A stretch of 64,000 nucleotides of DNA. Origin: Kosakonia sacchari. GTDB lineage: Bacteria; Pseudomonadota; Gammaproteobacteria; Enterobacterales; Enterobacteriaceae. The position numbers and the translations under genes are program-made. The stretch lies in the NCBI GenBank assembly GCA_900109485.1, contig FOAY01000007.1, positions 82,550-146,549 on the forward strand, written 5' to 3'. A model generated the notes under the pieces. The model was given only the letters and a program-made list of their open reading frames with translations. It searched no databases and had not been told where the DNA came from. Below, piece after piece: positions 1 through 8,291 of the stretch; the first letter of the stretch is position 1; each line of letters opens with the position of its first letter.

Positions 1-501
1 GGCGCGGCGTGGGATGGCACGCAGTTTACCCTGCTCGGCGGCTGGGGATTTGCCCTTTCCGATGCGGGTTCAGGCGCGGTGCTGGGGCAGCGTGCGCTGC
101 GGCTGGCGCTACTGGCCCATGAAGGCATTGTGCCGTCCTCGGCGCTGACGCAACGCATCATGGCGCATTACCACGACAGCCCGGAACAGATGCTAATCTG
201 GTCACGTCAGGCGACGCCAGCCGACTGGGGGCGGATAGTGCCGGACGTTTTCGCCGCTGCGCAGGCGGGTGATGTGCATGGCGTCGCGCTGGTTCAGCAA
301 ACCGCTGCGGATATCGCACAGATGATACAGCCGCTACTGGCGCGCAGCCACGGTAAGCTGGCGTTGATGGGGGGCCTGGCCGCGCCGATCCAGCCGTGGC
401 TTGCGGCGGATATCGCGGCACTACTGGTGCCACCACAGGGCGATGCGCTGAGCGGTGCGCTACGGCTTGCCAGCCAGTTCAGTGTGAACCAACCCGCATA
501 A
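1..501 (+). CDS. BadF/BadG-type sugar kinase (N-acetylglucosamine kinase-like), C-terminal part
   Basis: The gene enters from the left edge; only the last 166 codons are visible, open from base 1 in frame 1. The segment GGWGFALSDAGSGAVLG (about residues 13-29 of the fragment) is the adenosine/phosphate-binding signature of BadF/BadG/BcrA-type ASKHA kinases, which include N-acetylglucosamine kinases; a second glycine motif (LALMGGLAAP) follows. Such enzymes phosphorylate an amino sugar in the cytoplasm with ATP. The ROK regulator starts 28 bp downstream on the same strand and a sugar ABC importer lies nearby, so a role in catabolising the imported sugar is likely. The substrate cannot be read from the fragment. 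Confidence 0.75.
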   Translation, partial: GAAWDGTQFTLLGGWGFALSDAGSGAVLGQRALRLALLAHEGIVPSSALTQRIMAHYHDSPEQMLIWSRQATPADWGRIVPDVFAAAQAGDVHGVALVQQTAADIAQMIQPLLARSHGKLALMGGLAAPIQPWLAADIAALLVPPQGDALSGALRLASQFSVNQPA

Positions 502-529
502 CCTTTTCATTCTGCTGATAAAGAGAACC

Positions 530-1651
530 ATGATTGCTCCGAACGTAACTGCCCGTATTCTGCGGTTGATTGTCGAAAATGCGCCGATCAGCCAGTCCGA
601 TCTCAAGGTGCGCAGCGGCCTGAGTATGTCAACGGTCTCGCAGGCCACTAATCGCCTGCTGACCGGGGGCATCGTACAGGAGCTGGGGCTGCGGCGTGTC
701 TCGATGGGGCGTCCCAAAACCCTGCTCGGTCTTAATCCCGACCACGCCAGCGTGATCGGCATCCAGCTCAATGCGGAACGTAACCTGATTGTGCTGACCG
801 ACCTGGGCGGCAATATCATCGGCGAGCAGCAAATGCCTTCCGGGGCCATGACACCGAAACAGCTGGGTGATGCGCTGGCGAAGTTTCTGCGCGGCGTAGA
901 GAACAGAAAGGTGGGCGCCATTGGCCTGGCGCTGTCTGGTCTGGTGGATGCCAGTAATGGCTATTGCGTGCGTTCACGCGTGCTGGACTGGGATAACGTT
1001 CCTATTGCCCGGCTACTGGAGGAGCGCTTCTCGCTGCCGGTATTTATCGAAAATGACGCCAACGCTTTAGCAATGGCGGCACTGGTATTTGGCCAGCTCG
1101 GTCATGCGCAATCGGCGATTATCGCCACCTTTGGTAAAGGGATTGGCGCAGGTATTCTGCTCGATCGCCAGCTCTATCGCGGTCGTCATGGTAAAGCGGG
1201 TGAGATTGGCAATGCCCTGCTGGGTGATGGCTCCGAGCGCCTGCTGGAAGATGTCGCCTCATCGCAGGCGATTTTGCAACGGGTGGCCGCCACGCTGAAA
1301 GATGAGGTGCCACAGGCGCTGCGCGACCTGGATATGCGCCCGACGCAGGAGGTGCTGAGCGCGCTGGCGGAAGCCGGGCATCAGTTGGGCATGTCGTTGG
1401 CAAACCTGTCGATTGCCTATGATCCCGACGTGGTCTACCTGGCGATGGAGCCACAAATGGCGTCGCGCATTTTGCTGGATAATATCACCCAGAGTTTCCA
1501 GACCTATCGCCTGAAACTGACGCCGCATATGACGCCGTTGCAGTTTATTACCGAGTCAAACCGGATGTGGGCGCAGGGCGCGGCGGGTTTTGCGGTGAAT
1601 AAATTGCTGGATTTGCTGGCCGCACAGGCGGATGAAGAGATCGCGTCGTAA
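530..1651 (+). CDS. ROK-family transcriptional regulator
   Basis: A 373-residue protein with an N-terminal winged helix (about 1-65, ISQSDLKVRSGLSMSTVSQ) and a ROK sugar-kinase-like domain carrying FIENDANALA and FGKGIGAGILLD. It matches NagC/Mlc/XylR-type repressors in length and order: sugar or sugar-phosphate binding to the ROK domain releases DNA. The ROK zinc motif CxCGxxGCxE is missing; the equivalent stretch reads GNALLGDGSERLLED. The ligand site may therefore be built differently from NagC. The start is ATG behind AAAGAGA. It follows the sugar kinase by 28 bp, probably in one transcript, and most likely controls the neighbouring ABC importer. Confidence 0.85.
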   Translation: MIAPNVTARILRLIVENAPISQSDLKVRSGLSMSTVSQATNRLLTGGIVQELGLRRVSMGRPKTLLGLNPDHASVIGIQLNAERNLIVLTDLGGNIIGEQQMPSGAMTPKQLGDALAKFLRGVENRKVGAIGLALSGLVDASNGYCVRSRVLDWDNVPIARLLEERFSLPVFIENDANALAMAALVFGQLGHAQSAIIATFGKGIGAGILLDRQLYRGRHGKAGEIGNALLGDGSERLLEDVASSQAILQRVAATLKDEVPQALRDLDMRPTQEVLSALAEAGHQLGMSLANLSIAYDPDVVYLAMEPQMASRILLDNITQSFQTYRLKLTPHMTPLQFITESNRMWAQGAAGFAVNKLLDLLAAQADEEIAS

Positions 1652-1754
1652 AAATTTGCGATTAATCGCGTTTTTTGGCATTGCGCGGGTTTCGCTCGCT
1701 TCAAGCTAAGGCAGTTGCAGGCCGCGATTGCCAGGATCCGCGTATGGCTGCACC

Positions 1755-1830
1755 CGCTATTACAACCATAAACGTATCAATCTGAAACCAACCTGAGTCC
1801 GGTTGAATATCGAACTCAGGCTGGTTTGTA
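1755..1830 (+). mobile_element. IS3-family transposase relic (OrfB 3' end)
   Basis: Conceptual translation gives RYYNHKRINLKP and, after a frameshift, LSPVEYRTQ. This is the end of IS3-family OrfB integrases (YYNxxRIKxKLxxLSPVxYR). The reading frame is broken and no inverted repeats are recognisable, so this is a degenerate scar in the 260-bp gap between the ROK gene and the convergent ABC ATPase. Confidence 0.6.
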
Positions 1831-1860
1831 CGGCGGGACAGAAATTCCGTCGCATCTGAC

Positions 1861-1874
1861 GGGGGCAAGCCCCC
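1861..1874. other. Short G/C hairpin between convergent genes
   Basis: GGGGGC-AA-GCCCCC forms a compact stem between the ends of the ROK gene and the convergent ABC ATPase. No T-tract follows on either strand, so a terminator role is only possible. Confidence 0.3.
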
Positions 1875-1911
1875 ATGGCGCTAAACCGCGGCTATTGCGC
1901 GCGCAGCACCT

Positions 1912-3003
1912 TCACCGCAACCGCATTCCCCCTTCATCAAACAACAAACAACTCCCCGCATCCAGTTGATAACGCACCGGCTCACCCATCTCATGGCTTG
2001 CCACATTACGCTCCTCAATCACCAGCAGCCGCTCCAGGCCTACATCCAGATAAAGATAATTGGTGTGGCCCAGCATCTCACTGAACGACAGCGGTGCGCT
2101 AAAGCTCAACGGCGCGCTGGCTGAGCTGGCAGGCTGAAAATGTTCGGGACGCACGCCCAGCGTCACTTTCTGCCCTTCATGGCAGGCAGCATCAATCTTC
2201 ATGGTTAACGCGTGAAGGCCGAGAGAAGGCACGCGCAGTTGCACTTCGCCAGGAGCGATGGCGGCCACTTCTGCGGGTAAGAAATTCATCTTCGGCGAAC
2301 CAATAAACCCGGCGACAAACAGGTTGTCCGGGTCGTGATACAACTCCAGCGGCGCACCGACCTGTTCAATACGGCCCTGACGCAGCACCACAATACGGTC
2401 GGCCAGCGTCATTGCTTCCAGCTGATCATGAGTGACGTAAATCATGGTGTTACCCAATGAGGCGTGCAGCCGGGCGATTTCGATACGCATCTGCAAACGT
2501 AACTCGGCATCCAGATTCGACAGGGGTTCATCAAACAGGAAAATGCGCGGATGGCGAATAATGGCGCGCCCAATCGCCACGCGCTGACGCTGCCCGCCTG
2601 ACAAAGCACGCGGCAGGCGATCGAGCAGCTCGGTCAGATGCAGGCGCTCCGCAGTCTGCGCAATCGCCTGTGCGATCTCGGTTTTCGGACGCTTCATCAC
2701 TTCCAGCGGATAAGCAAGATTGCCGCGCACCGTCATATTCGGGTAAAGCGCGTAAGACTGAAACACCATGGCGATACCGCGCTCGGTCGCTGGCTGGTGG
2801 GTCATGTCCGCGCCCTCAATCAGCAGCTTGCCATCGCTGATCTCCTCCAGCCCGGCAATCATGCGTAACAGCGTCGATTTTCCGCAGCCCGAGGGGCCAA
2901 CAAACACCACAAATTCACCGCTATTGATAGTGAGATCGATACCGTGAATCACGTTCACTTGCTCGTAAGACTTCTTAACGCTTTGCAGATGCAGGCTGGT
3001 CAT
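1912..3003 (-). CDS. Carbohydrate ABC transporter ATP-binding protein (MalK/UgpC type)
   Basis: A 363-residue ATPase with Walker A GPSGCGKST (about 37-45), signature LSGGQRQRVAIGRAI (about 134-148), Walker B IFLFDEP and a C-terminal TOBE/regulatory region of about 120 residues. This is the MalK/UgpC architecture of sugar importers, in which the C-terminal domain stabilises the dimer and can bind regulators. It lies with the GNAT gene on the minus strand, divergent from the binding protein and two permeases at 4.1-7.2 kb, which contain no ATPase of their own. It is therefore the likely energy-coupling subunit of that importer. The start is ATG at 3003, 12 bp after the GNAT stop. Confidence 0.9.
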   Translation of the reverse strand: MTSLHLQSVKKSYEQVNVIHGIDLTINSGEFVVFVGPSGCGKSTLLRMIAGLEEISDGKLLIEGADMTHQPATERGIAMVFQSYALYPNMTVRGNLAYPLEVMKRPKTEIAQAIAQTAERLHLTELLDRLPRALSGGQRQRVAIGRAIIRHPRIFLFDEPLSNLDAELRLQMRIEIARLHASLGNTMIYVTHDQLEAMTLADRIVVLRQGRIEQVGAPLELYHDPDNLFVAGFIGSPKMNFLPAEVAAIAPGEVQLRVPSLGLHALTMKIDAACHEGQKVTLGVRPEHFQPASSASAPLSFSAPLSFSEMLGHTNYLYLDVGLERLLVIEERNVASHEMGEPVRYQLDAGSCLLFDEGGMRLR

Positions 3004-3015
3004 ACTGTGTCTCGC

Positions 3016-3615
3016 TTAAAGTAACTGGCCCATATAAATGGCGTTGCTGCGCACGATGGGCGTGAAGCCAAGGCGCTGATAAAAACCGCAAACCTGCTCG
3101 TTTTGCAGGCTGACGCCGAGGTGCACGCCAGGCACACCCGCCTGGCGCAGCAGCGCCAGCAGTTGCTCAATCAGTTTGCGCCCCCAGCCACCCTGCTGAG
3201 CCGGTGGCAGCAGATTGATATGCAGGTGCGCTGGCCACTGGCTTACCAACAGATCGGCGGCGGCTTCCGGCTGGAAGATGGCATCCAGAACTTTGCTGTC
3301 GAGCGGGGCGCTGGCCGGATAGCCACGATATTGCGCCTGCAACATCGGCCACCACTGCTGGCTCAGCAGCGTTTCGAAGGCACGGGTATCTGGTACGGCC
3401 ACCGCATAGCCGACGACCTCTCCCTGCTGTTCCAGCGCCAGCGCGAAATCCGGCGCAAAACGTGCGTAAGGAATCACAAAGCGCAGGCCGGGCAGGGCGG
3501 GGTCAGAATAGAGCGCTGTCGCGTCTTTTCCGGCATTGGCGGTTTCTAAACAAATACGCGAGAGCGCGGGAAGATCCGCTTCGGTAGCGTGACGAATAAC
3601 AGCTTCAGCCGTCAT
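3016..3615 (-). CDS. GNAT-family N-acetyltransferase
   Basis: A 199-residue single-domain GNAT protein: IRHATEADLPALSRIC at the N-terminus, the acetyl-CoA loop around GGWGRKLIEQLL, and the C-terminal GVSLQNEQVCGFYQRLGF typical of the fold. The N-terminal pattern (AGKDATALYSDPALPGLRFVIPY) recalls bacterial relatives of the acetyltransferase-like domain of O-GlcNAcase; this assignment is from memory of the family and is moderate. It is 12 bp upstream of the ABC ATPase on the same strand, so the two are probably co-transcribed. In an amino-sugar locus it could acetylate a sugar or a sugar-derived amine, but the substrate is unknown. Confidence 0.75.
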   Translation of the reverse strand: MTAEAVIRHATEADLPALSRICLETANAGKDATALYSDPALPGLRFVIPYARFAPDFALALEQQGEVVGYAVAVPDTRAFETLLSQQWWPMLQAQYRGYPASAPLDSKVLDAIFQPEAAADLLVSQWPAHLHINLLPPAQQGGWGRKLIEQLLALLRQAGVPGVHLGVSLQNEQVCGFYQRLGFTPIVRSNAIYMGQLL

Positions 3616-4142
3616 GGTGGAGCCTCTGTGGTCAGGAAATGGACAGTTTTTACGGTAATGAAAGCGTACTTAGTTTTCAAGATGTAATAATTACCTCATC
3701 CCGCAAAGCAATCGCTAAACATAATCGCAGCGCATGACCATCAACACGACAATGCGGCAATGATGCAGCGGCAAGCCTTTAATCCGTGGGCTTTTTAACA
3801 TTAACCCGTGAGCGATATTCATAACTATACGATTTTCATATGCTCTATCAGTAAGTTAATGAACTTTAAAAACGCGAGTGAATTATGCTGAGCTTACGTA
3901 AAGCGTGACCGGTTGCATCGGCGTTCTGGCTAATTAAGCAGCATTCCCTGCTGATTACCCCACTTTTCTTCTCACTTTTCGCACTGCATCACAGAGCAAA
4001 AATTACTCGTCGCACAGGTTTGACTTTATTTTGTTCATAAAGTAAGTATGGATATGAGCGTTATTTCTGCTGAATCAGCCTGCGGGAACTGCGGGTGCCG
4101 AGATGAAGGGATGCCAGTCATCTGTTGGAGAAACCGAGCATT
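3616..4142. promoter_or_regulatory. Divergent promoter region of the sugar ABC locus
   Basis: A 527-bp A+T-rich non-coding stretch separates the minus-strand GNAT/ATPase genes from the plus-strand binding protein. It must hold both promoters. The only clear symmetry I see is ACTTTA-N9-TAAAGT at 4023-4043, listed separately. No gene is evident. Confidence 0.5.
4023..4043. promoter_or_regulatory. Candidate ROK operator (inverted repeat)
   Basis: ACTTTA and TAAAGT are perfect inverted half-sites separated by 9 bp, about 100 bp before the binding-protein start. Operators of ROK repressors such as NagC are A+T-rich inverted repeats of similar size. Assignment to the local ROK protein is inference. 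Confidence 0.35.
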
Positions 4143-5483
4143 ATGTGTGATTCAACCGTACGTTCGCAGTACTTCTGTAGCCCTCTTCGCACCCTGTCTC
4201 GTCTGGTTTCCGCGGGGGTGCTGCTCGGCGCAGCGATGACCTCGGCCCAGGCGGTGACCCTGAATGAGTGGGACATTTATAACTATCCGCAGCAGACAGA
4301 AGCGGTGGATGAAGCGATCAAAGTGTTTCAGCAACAGAATCCTGGCATTGTCATCCAGCGCTCTGTGCACTCCTTTGAAGATACCCGCATCCCGCTCAAA
4401 CTGGCGCTGACAGCGGGTGATGGCCCGCAGATCGCCCAGGTTAACCAGGGCGGTGGCGACATGGGTTCTCTGGTGAAAGACAAGCTGCTTTGGCCGCTGG
4501 ATGATTACGCCAAAACCTACGGCTGGACAACGCGCTTCCCGGATTCAATCCTGAAGCGTAACCGCTGGTCCGATAATCAGGACTTCGGCAGCGGCAAACT
4601 GTATGGCGTCGCCAGCCTCGGTGAAATGGTTGGCCTGTATTACAACAAAGCGTTGCTGGATAAAGCCGGTGTCGCCGTGCCAAAAACTCTCGCTGAGCTG
4701 GAACAGGCGATGGAAAAACTGAAAACGCAGGGCACCCCGCCAATGATGCTGGGGTTGCTGGATGGCAACATGGGCCAGCAACTGCTTAGTACCCTCTGGG
4801 AAGCGCAGATCGAAAGCAGTGACCGTAAAAAACTCGATGACCTGATTTACGATGTGGGCGGTACCTTTAAAGATGACAAGCTGGTGAAGGCCGCCAACAT
4901 GATGAAAAGCTGGAACGACAAAGGCTATTTCTTCACGGGCTACCAGGGGATTGGCCATGACGATGCCGCCACTCTGTTCCAGAACGGGCAGGCCGCCTTC
5001 CTGGTGAGCGGTACCTGGTATCTGGGGCAGTTCAAAGACAATAAAGATATTCATTTTGCTGCGATGCCGATGGGCGCGGGCGTACAGCACGCGCTGATGG
5101 TGGGGGGGACTGACCTGGCGTACTCCATCACCAGCACGGCGAAAACCAAAGAGCAGCAGGATGCCGCCGCAAAGTTCATCGACTATATCGTGTCGGATGA
5201 GATGGCGAACCGCTGGCTGAAAGTGGGCTTTCTGCCCGCCAGCGCCAGCAAAAATGCGCAAATCCCGGCTGATAACCCGTTGCTGGCCGAGACCTACCAG
5301 GTCTGGGTAACGCTGAACCAGCATGATGGCCTCGGCCATTACGTGGACTGGGCGACCCCGACCATGAACGCCGAACTGAATCAGAACGTGCAGCAACTAC
5401 TGGCCGGACGGCAAACCGCCGACCAGATGGTCGCCAGGTTCGATGACAACTATCAAAGCTACCTGAAAACCCTGAAGCACTGA
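4143..5483 (+). CDS. Extracellular sugar-binding protein of ABC importer
   Basis: A family-1 solute-binding protein of 446 residues from ATG 4143; an in-frame TTG lies 18 bp upstream, but ATG after GGAG is preferred. A basic N-terminus and hydrophobic stretch ([11 protein letters not shown]) end in a probable signal-peptidase I site at SAQA-VT. The mature start [10 protein letters not shown] and later [12 protein letters not shown] and GTWYLGQF are typical of the UgpB/MalE class. It captures a sugar in the periplasm and delivers it to the two permeases downstream. A strong intercistronic hairpin follows the stop, which would allow higher expression of this gene than of the permeases. Ligand unknown; the kinase and ROK gene suggest an amino sugar. 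Confidence 0.88.
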   Translation: MCDSTVRSQYFCSPLRTLSRLVSAGVLLGAAMTSAQAVTLNEWDIYNYPQQTEAVDEAIKVFQQQNPGIVIQRSVHSFEDTRIPLKLALTAGDGPQIAQVNQGGGDMGSLVKDKLLWPLDDYAKTYGWTTRFPDSILKRNRWSDNQDFGSGKLYGVASLGEMVGLYYNKALLDKAGVAVPKTLAELEQAMEKLKTQGTPPMMLGLLDGNMGQQLLSTLWEAQIESSDRKKLDDLIYDVGGTFKDDKLVKAANMMKSWNDKGYFFTGYQGIGHDDAATLFQNGQAAFLVSGTWYLGQFKDNKDIHFAAMPMGAGVQHALMVGGTDLAYSITSTAKTKEQQDAAAKFIDYIVSDEMANRWLKVGFLPASASKNAQIPADNPLLAETYQVWVTLNQHDGLGHYVDWATPTMNAELNQNVQQLLAGRQTADQMVARFDDNYQSYLKTLKH

Positions 5484-5490
5484 TAATTCC

Positions 5491-5512
5491 GGCCCGGCAG
5501 TGATGCCGGGCC
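5491..5512 (+). other. Intercistronic mRNA hairpin
   Basis: GGCCCGGC-AGTGAT-GCCGGGCC is a perfect 8-bp stem directly after the binding-protein stop and before the permease genes. No T-run follows. Such stems protect the upstream message and lower permease expression, as in malE-malF. Confidence 0.6.
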
Positions 5513-5540
5513 GCTGACAGGCCCGCAAGCGAGTACGGTT

Positions 5541-6413
5541 ATGTTGAACAAATCTGCCTGGCGCAATGCGCTCTATCTCCTGCCCGCGGTGCTGGTGTAC
5601 GCGGTTTTTCTGCTGGTGCCGTTGCTGGCGTCGCTGGGGATCAGTTTTACCGACTGGGATGGCACTTCCATGCCAGTCTTCAGCGGCATCAGTAACTACA
5701 TGCGCATGTTCAGCGATCCGGTGTTCTGGGTGGCGCTGGGCAATAACGCATTGCTGATGTTGTTCTATACGCTATTGCCGATTGGTGTTGGCTTGCTGCT
5801 GTGCAGCTTCCTGTATGAAACGCGCAATAATAAAGAGCGTAGCCTGCTGCGCATCTTCTTCTTCCTGCCTTATATCATGCCGATGGCAGTTCTTGGCGTG
5901 GTGTGGCGCTGGTTGTACAACCCGGCATTTGGCCCGATCGACCAGTTTTTGCGGGCGATTGGCCTGCCGCAGTTGGCGCTGTCATGGCTGGGGGATTTCA
6001 ACTGGGCATTGCCTGCCGTGGGCCTGGTGGCGACCTGGTATTTCTTTGGTTTTTGTCTGGTGTTGTTTATGGCGGGATTGCAGCGTATGGATCCCTCGTT
6101 GCTGGAGGCGGCCGATCTGGATGGTTCCTCGCGGCGGCAGAAATTTATGCGTATCACGTTGCCGTCACTGCGCCCCGAGTTACGTATCGCGCTGCTGCTG
6201 ACGGTGATCGCCAGCCTGAAAGCCTTCGATCTGGTCTATGTGATGACGCAGGGCGGGCCGGGCACCTCGACTATGGTCACCAATCTCTTTATGTATAAGC
6301 AGGGCTTTGACCTGCACTACTTCGGCTATGCCTCGGCCGTTGCGGTATTCAGTATGATGATTGTGTTGTTGATCAACGCGTTAATCCACTTTGCTATTCG
6401 GGAGCGTCACTGA
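5541..6413 (+). CDS. Sugar ABC transporter permease (MalF/UgpA type)
   Basis: A 290-residue inner-membrane permease with about six transmembrane segments, beginning ALYLLPAVLVYAVFLLVPLL. The EAA loop that contacts the ATPase reads LLEAADLDGSSRRQKFMRITLP (about residues 190-210). It shares the operon with the binding protein and overlaps the second permease by one base (TGATG). The two permeases form the heterodimeric channel, most likely energised by the ATPase at 1912-3003. The short size, without the large periplasmic loop of MalF, fits the UgpA class. Confidence 0.9.
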   Translation: MLNKSAWRNALYLLPAVLVYAVFLLVPLLASLGISFTDWDGTSMPVFSGISNYMRMFSDPVFWVALGNNALLMLFYTLLPIGVGLLLCSFLYETRNNKERSLLRIFFFLPYIMPMAVLGVVWRWLYNPAFGPIDQFLRAIGLPQLALSWLGDFNWALPAVGLVATWYFFGFCLVLFMAGLQRMDPSLLEAADLDGSSRRQKFMRITLPSLRPELRIALLLTVIASLKAFDLVYVMTQGGPGTSTMVTNLFMYKQGFDLHYFGYASAVAVFSMMIVLLINALIHFAIRERH

Positions 6414-7228
6414 TGCGTAGCACGCCAGCCGTTTTTCGCGCGCTTATCTGGATCGTGGCGCTGATGACCATCATGCCGTTCCTGATGGCACTGATGACCT
6501 CATTCAAAACCCAGATGGAGCTGTTCCAGGGCGTCTTTACCTTGCCTGCGTCGCTCAACTTTAAAAACTACGTCACTGCCTGGCAGCAGGGCCATTTCAA
6601 TGTTTACTTTATGAACTCGGTGCTGGTGGTGATCCCGGTGGTGATTTGCAGCATTCTGCTCGGCATTCTGGCCGGTTTTGGCTTTGCGTGGCTGAAGATC
6701 CCCGGCAAAAAGGTCGTGGCAGCGTTGCTTGGCCTTGGCATGGTGCTGCCGAGCGAAGCTTTTATTATCCCGCTATACCACGAGCTGCGCTGGATGGGGC
6801 TGACCAACACTTACCTGGCTCTGATCCTGCCGCAGATTGCCCTGTCGCTACCGTTTACCACGCTGATGATCGCTACCGCACTGCAACAGGTGCCGCGCGA
6901 GTTGGTGGAAGCTTCGGTGATGGACGGCGCATCACGGCGCAAAATTCTGTGGGGCCTTCTGGTGCCCGCCATCTGGCCAACGTTATCGACGCTGGCGCTG
7001 CTGCTGTTTATCTGGACCTGGAACGAGTTTCTGATCCCGCTGATTCTGGTGAACAAAGATGAGCTACGTACCCTGCCGATCGGCATGATGTTTTTCCAGA
7101 ATAAAAACACCATTGATATCCCGGTGCTGATGGCGGGGGCGATGATCGTCATACTGCCTCTGGTGGCGGTGTTCCTGGTATTTCAGCGTAAATTTATCAG
7201 TGGCGTAACCGAAGGCGCGGTGAAATAA
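6413..7228 (+). CDS. Sugar ABC transporter permease (MalG/UgpE type)
   Basis: A 271-residue permease with six predicted membrane segments and the EAA loop ELVEASVMDGASRRKILWG (about 163-181). The segment TWNEFLIPLILV and the ending FISGVTEGAVK are characteristic of the MalG/UgpE subfamily. The ATG overlaps the TGA of the preceding permease, which indicates translational coupling. Together with that permease it forms the membrane channel of the importer. It is the last gene of the operon; an IS3-family relic begins about 40 bp downstream. Confidence 0.9.
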   Translation: MRSTPAVFRALIWIVALMTIMPFLMALMTSFKTQMELFQGVFTLPASLNFKNYVTAWQQGHFNVYFMNSVLVVIPVVICSILLGILAGFGFAWLKIPGKKVVAALLGLGMVLPSEAFIIPLYHELRWMGLTNTYLALILPQIALSLPFTTLMIATALQQVPRELVEASVMDGASRRKILWGLLVPAIWPTLSTLALLLFIWTWNEFLIPLILVNKDELRTLPIGMMFFQNKNTIDIPVLMAGAMIVILPLVAVFLVFQRKFISGVTEGAVK

Positions 7229-7267
7229 GCACCTGCGGTGGTACAGAAACGTCAGATATAAAAAAAT

Positions 7268-7410
7268 GTTGAGGATGAGAACCGCCGTCTCAAACAGATG
7301 CTTGCTGATTTCAGTCTTGAAAACCGGGCACTGAAAGGCGTTATCGAAAAAAGCGCTGAAGCCAGTCTTTACGCGCGAGCGGGTAACGCATCAGGTATCG
7401 ATATTCTAAA
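7268..7410 (+). mobile_element. IS3-family relic (OrfA end / OrfB start)
   Basis: Translation from 7268 gives VEDENRRLKQMLADFSLENR followed by ALKGVIEK, the leucine-zipper end of IS3-family OrfA. A shift of one base then gives KALKPVFTRERVTHQV, resembling the start of OrfB after the programmed frameshift. Nothing longer is open and no terminal repeats are visible, so this is a scar. It sits exactly at the change from the G+C-rich sugar locus to the A+T-richer transport and biosynthesis region. Confidence 0.65.
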
Positions 7411-7607
7411 ACAGATCTATTTACACGCGGTGCGCTTAAGAAATATCGCCGGTCGATGAGGTCGCATCCGGCGCGCAGCGTTTCAGTTCATCCCGCTATA
7501 TTGCCCTTCATCCCCGCTTATTGCCGTTCGTCGCATGCTGTAGTTTTTGCTGGCGACACTCCTTAGATTGGGTGCCATTAATTCATGCATCTACAAGGGG
7601 AATGGCT

Positions 7608-8291
7608 ATGTTGTCATTTTCTAACATTAAAAAAGACTACAGGCTGGGGTCGCAAACGGTACAGGCATTAGGTGGCGTGAATGGCGAAATCCACCCCGGA
7701 GAAATGGTGGCACTGTGCGGTCCATCGGGTTCAGGAAAAAGTACCCTGCTGAATATCCTGGGTATGCTTGATATGAACTATCAGGGAAGTGCATTTATTG
7801 ATGGCACACCTTTTCCCCGCAAAGTTAAAGAAGCCACCGCATTACGCCGAAGCAGTCTGGGTTTTGTTTTTCAGCGTTTCAATTTAATCCCGGTCATGAC
7901 CGCTATCGAAAATGTCGCCTATCCCTTAACGCTGAATAAATTCAGTACAAAAGTAAAAAAAGAAAAAGCGGAACAAATGCTGGCGAAAGTCGGGCTGGAA
8001 GATTTTCTGCAATATCGTCCGGAGCGTTTGTCCGGCGGCCAGCAACAGCGTGTAGCGATTGCAAGAGCGTTAGTACATCAACCCCGGTTAGTGATTGCCG
8101 ATGAGCCGACAGCCAGTCTGGATAGCCATTCAGCCAACACGATTATTCAGATCATGAAAACGCTCGGTCACGAAATGGGCACTACGTTCGTGATCGCGAC
8201 GCATGATCCGCGAATGGCAAGCCAATGCGACAGACATATTAATCTGGTTGATGGGCTTATCTCCTCTGAGGAGATTCAATGGAACGCCTGA
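7608..8291 (+). CDS. ABC transporter ATP-binding protein (LolD/MacB type)
   Basis: A 227-residue ATPase: Walker A CGPSGSGKST, Q-loop FVFQRFNLIPVMT, signature LSGGQQQRVAIARAL, Walker B LVIADEPTASLD and H-loop ATHDPRMA. The length and sequence place it with LolD/MacB-type ATPases of the type VII mechanotransmission ABC group. I start at ATG 7608, 7 bp after AAGGGG, rather than at the TTG 87 bp upstream. The permease overlaps it by 13 bp. Such ATPases do not drive import; they power extraction of lipidic or peptide cargo from the inner membrane, or transfer to a periplasmic partner. The cargo is unknown; the adjacent lipid-type biosynthetic cluster is the obvious candidate source. Confidence 0.88.
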   Translation: MLSFSNIKKDYRLGSQTVQALGGVNGEIHPGEMVALCGPSGSGKSTLLNILGMLDMNYQGSAFIDGTPFPRKVKEATALRRSSLGFVFQRFNLIPVMTAIENVAYPLTLNKFSTKVKKEKAEQMLAKVGLEDFLQYRPERLSGGQQQRVAIARALVHQPRLVIADEPTASLDSHSANTIIQIMKTLGHEMGTTFVIATHDPRMASQCDRHINLVDGLISSEEIQWNA

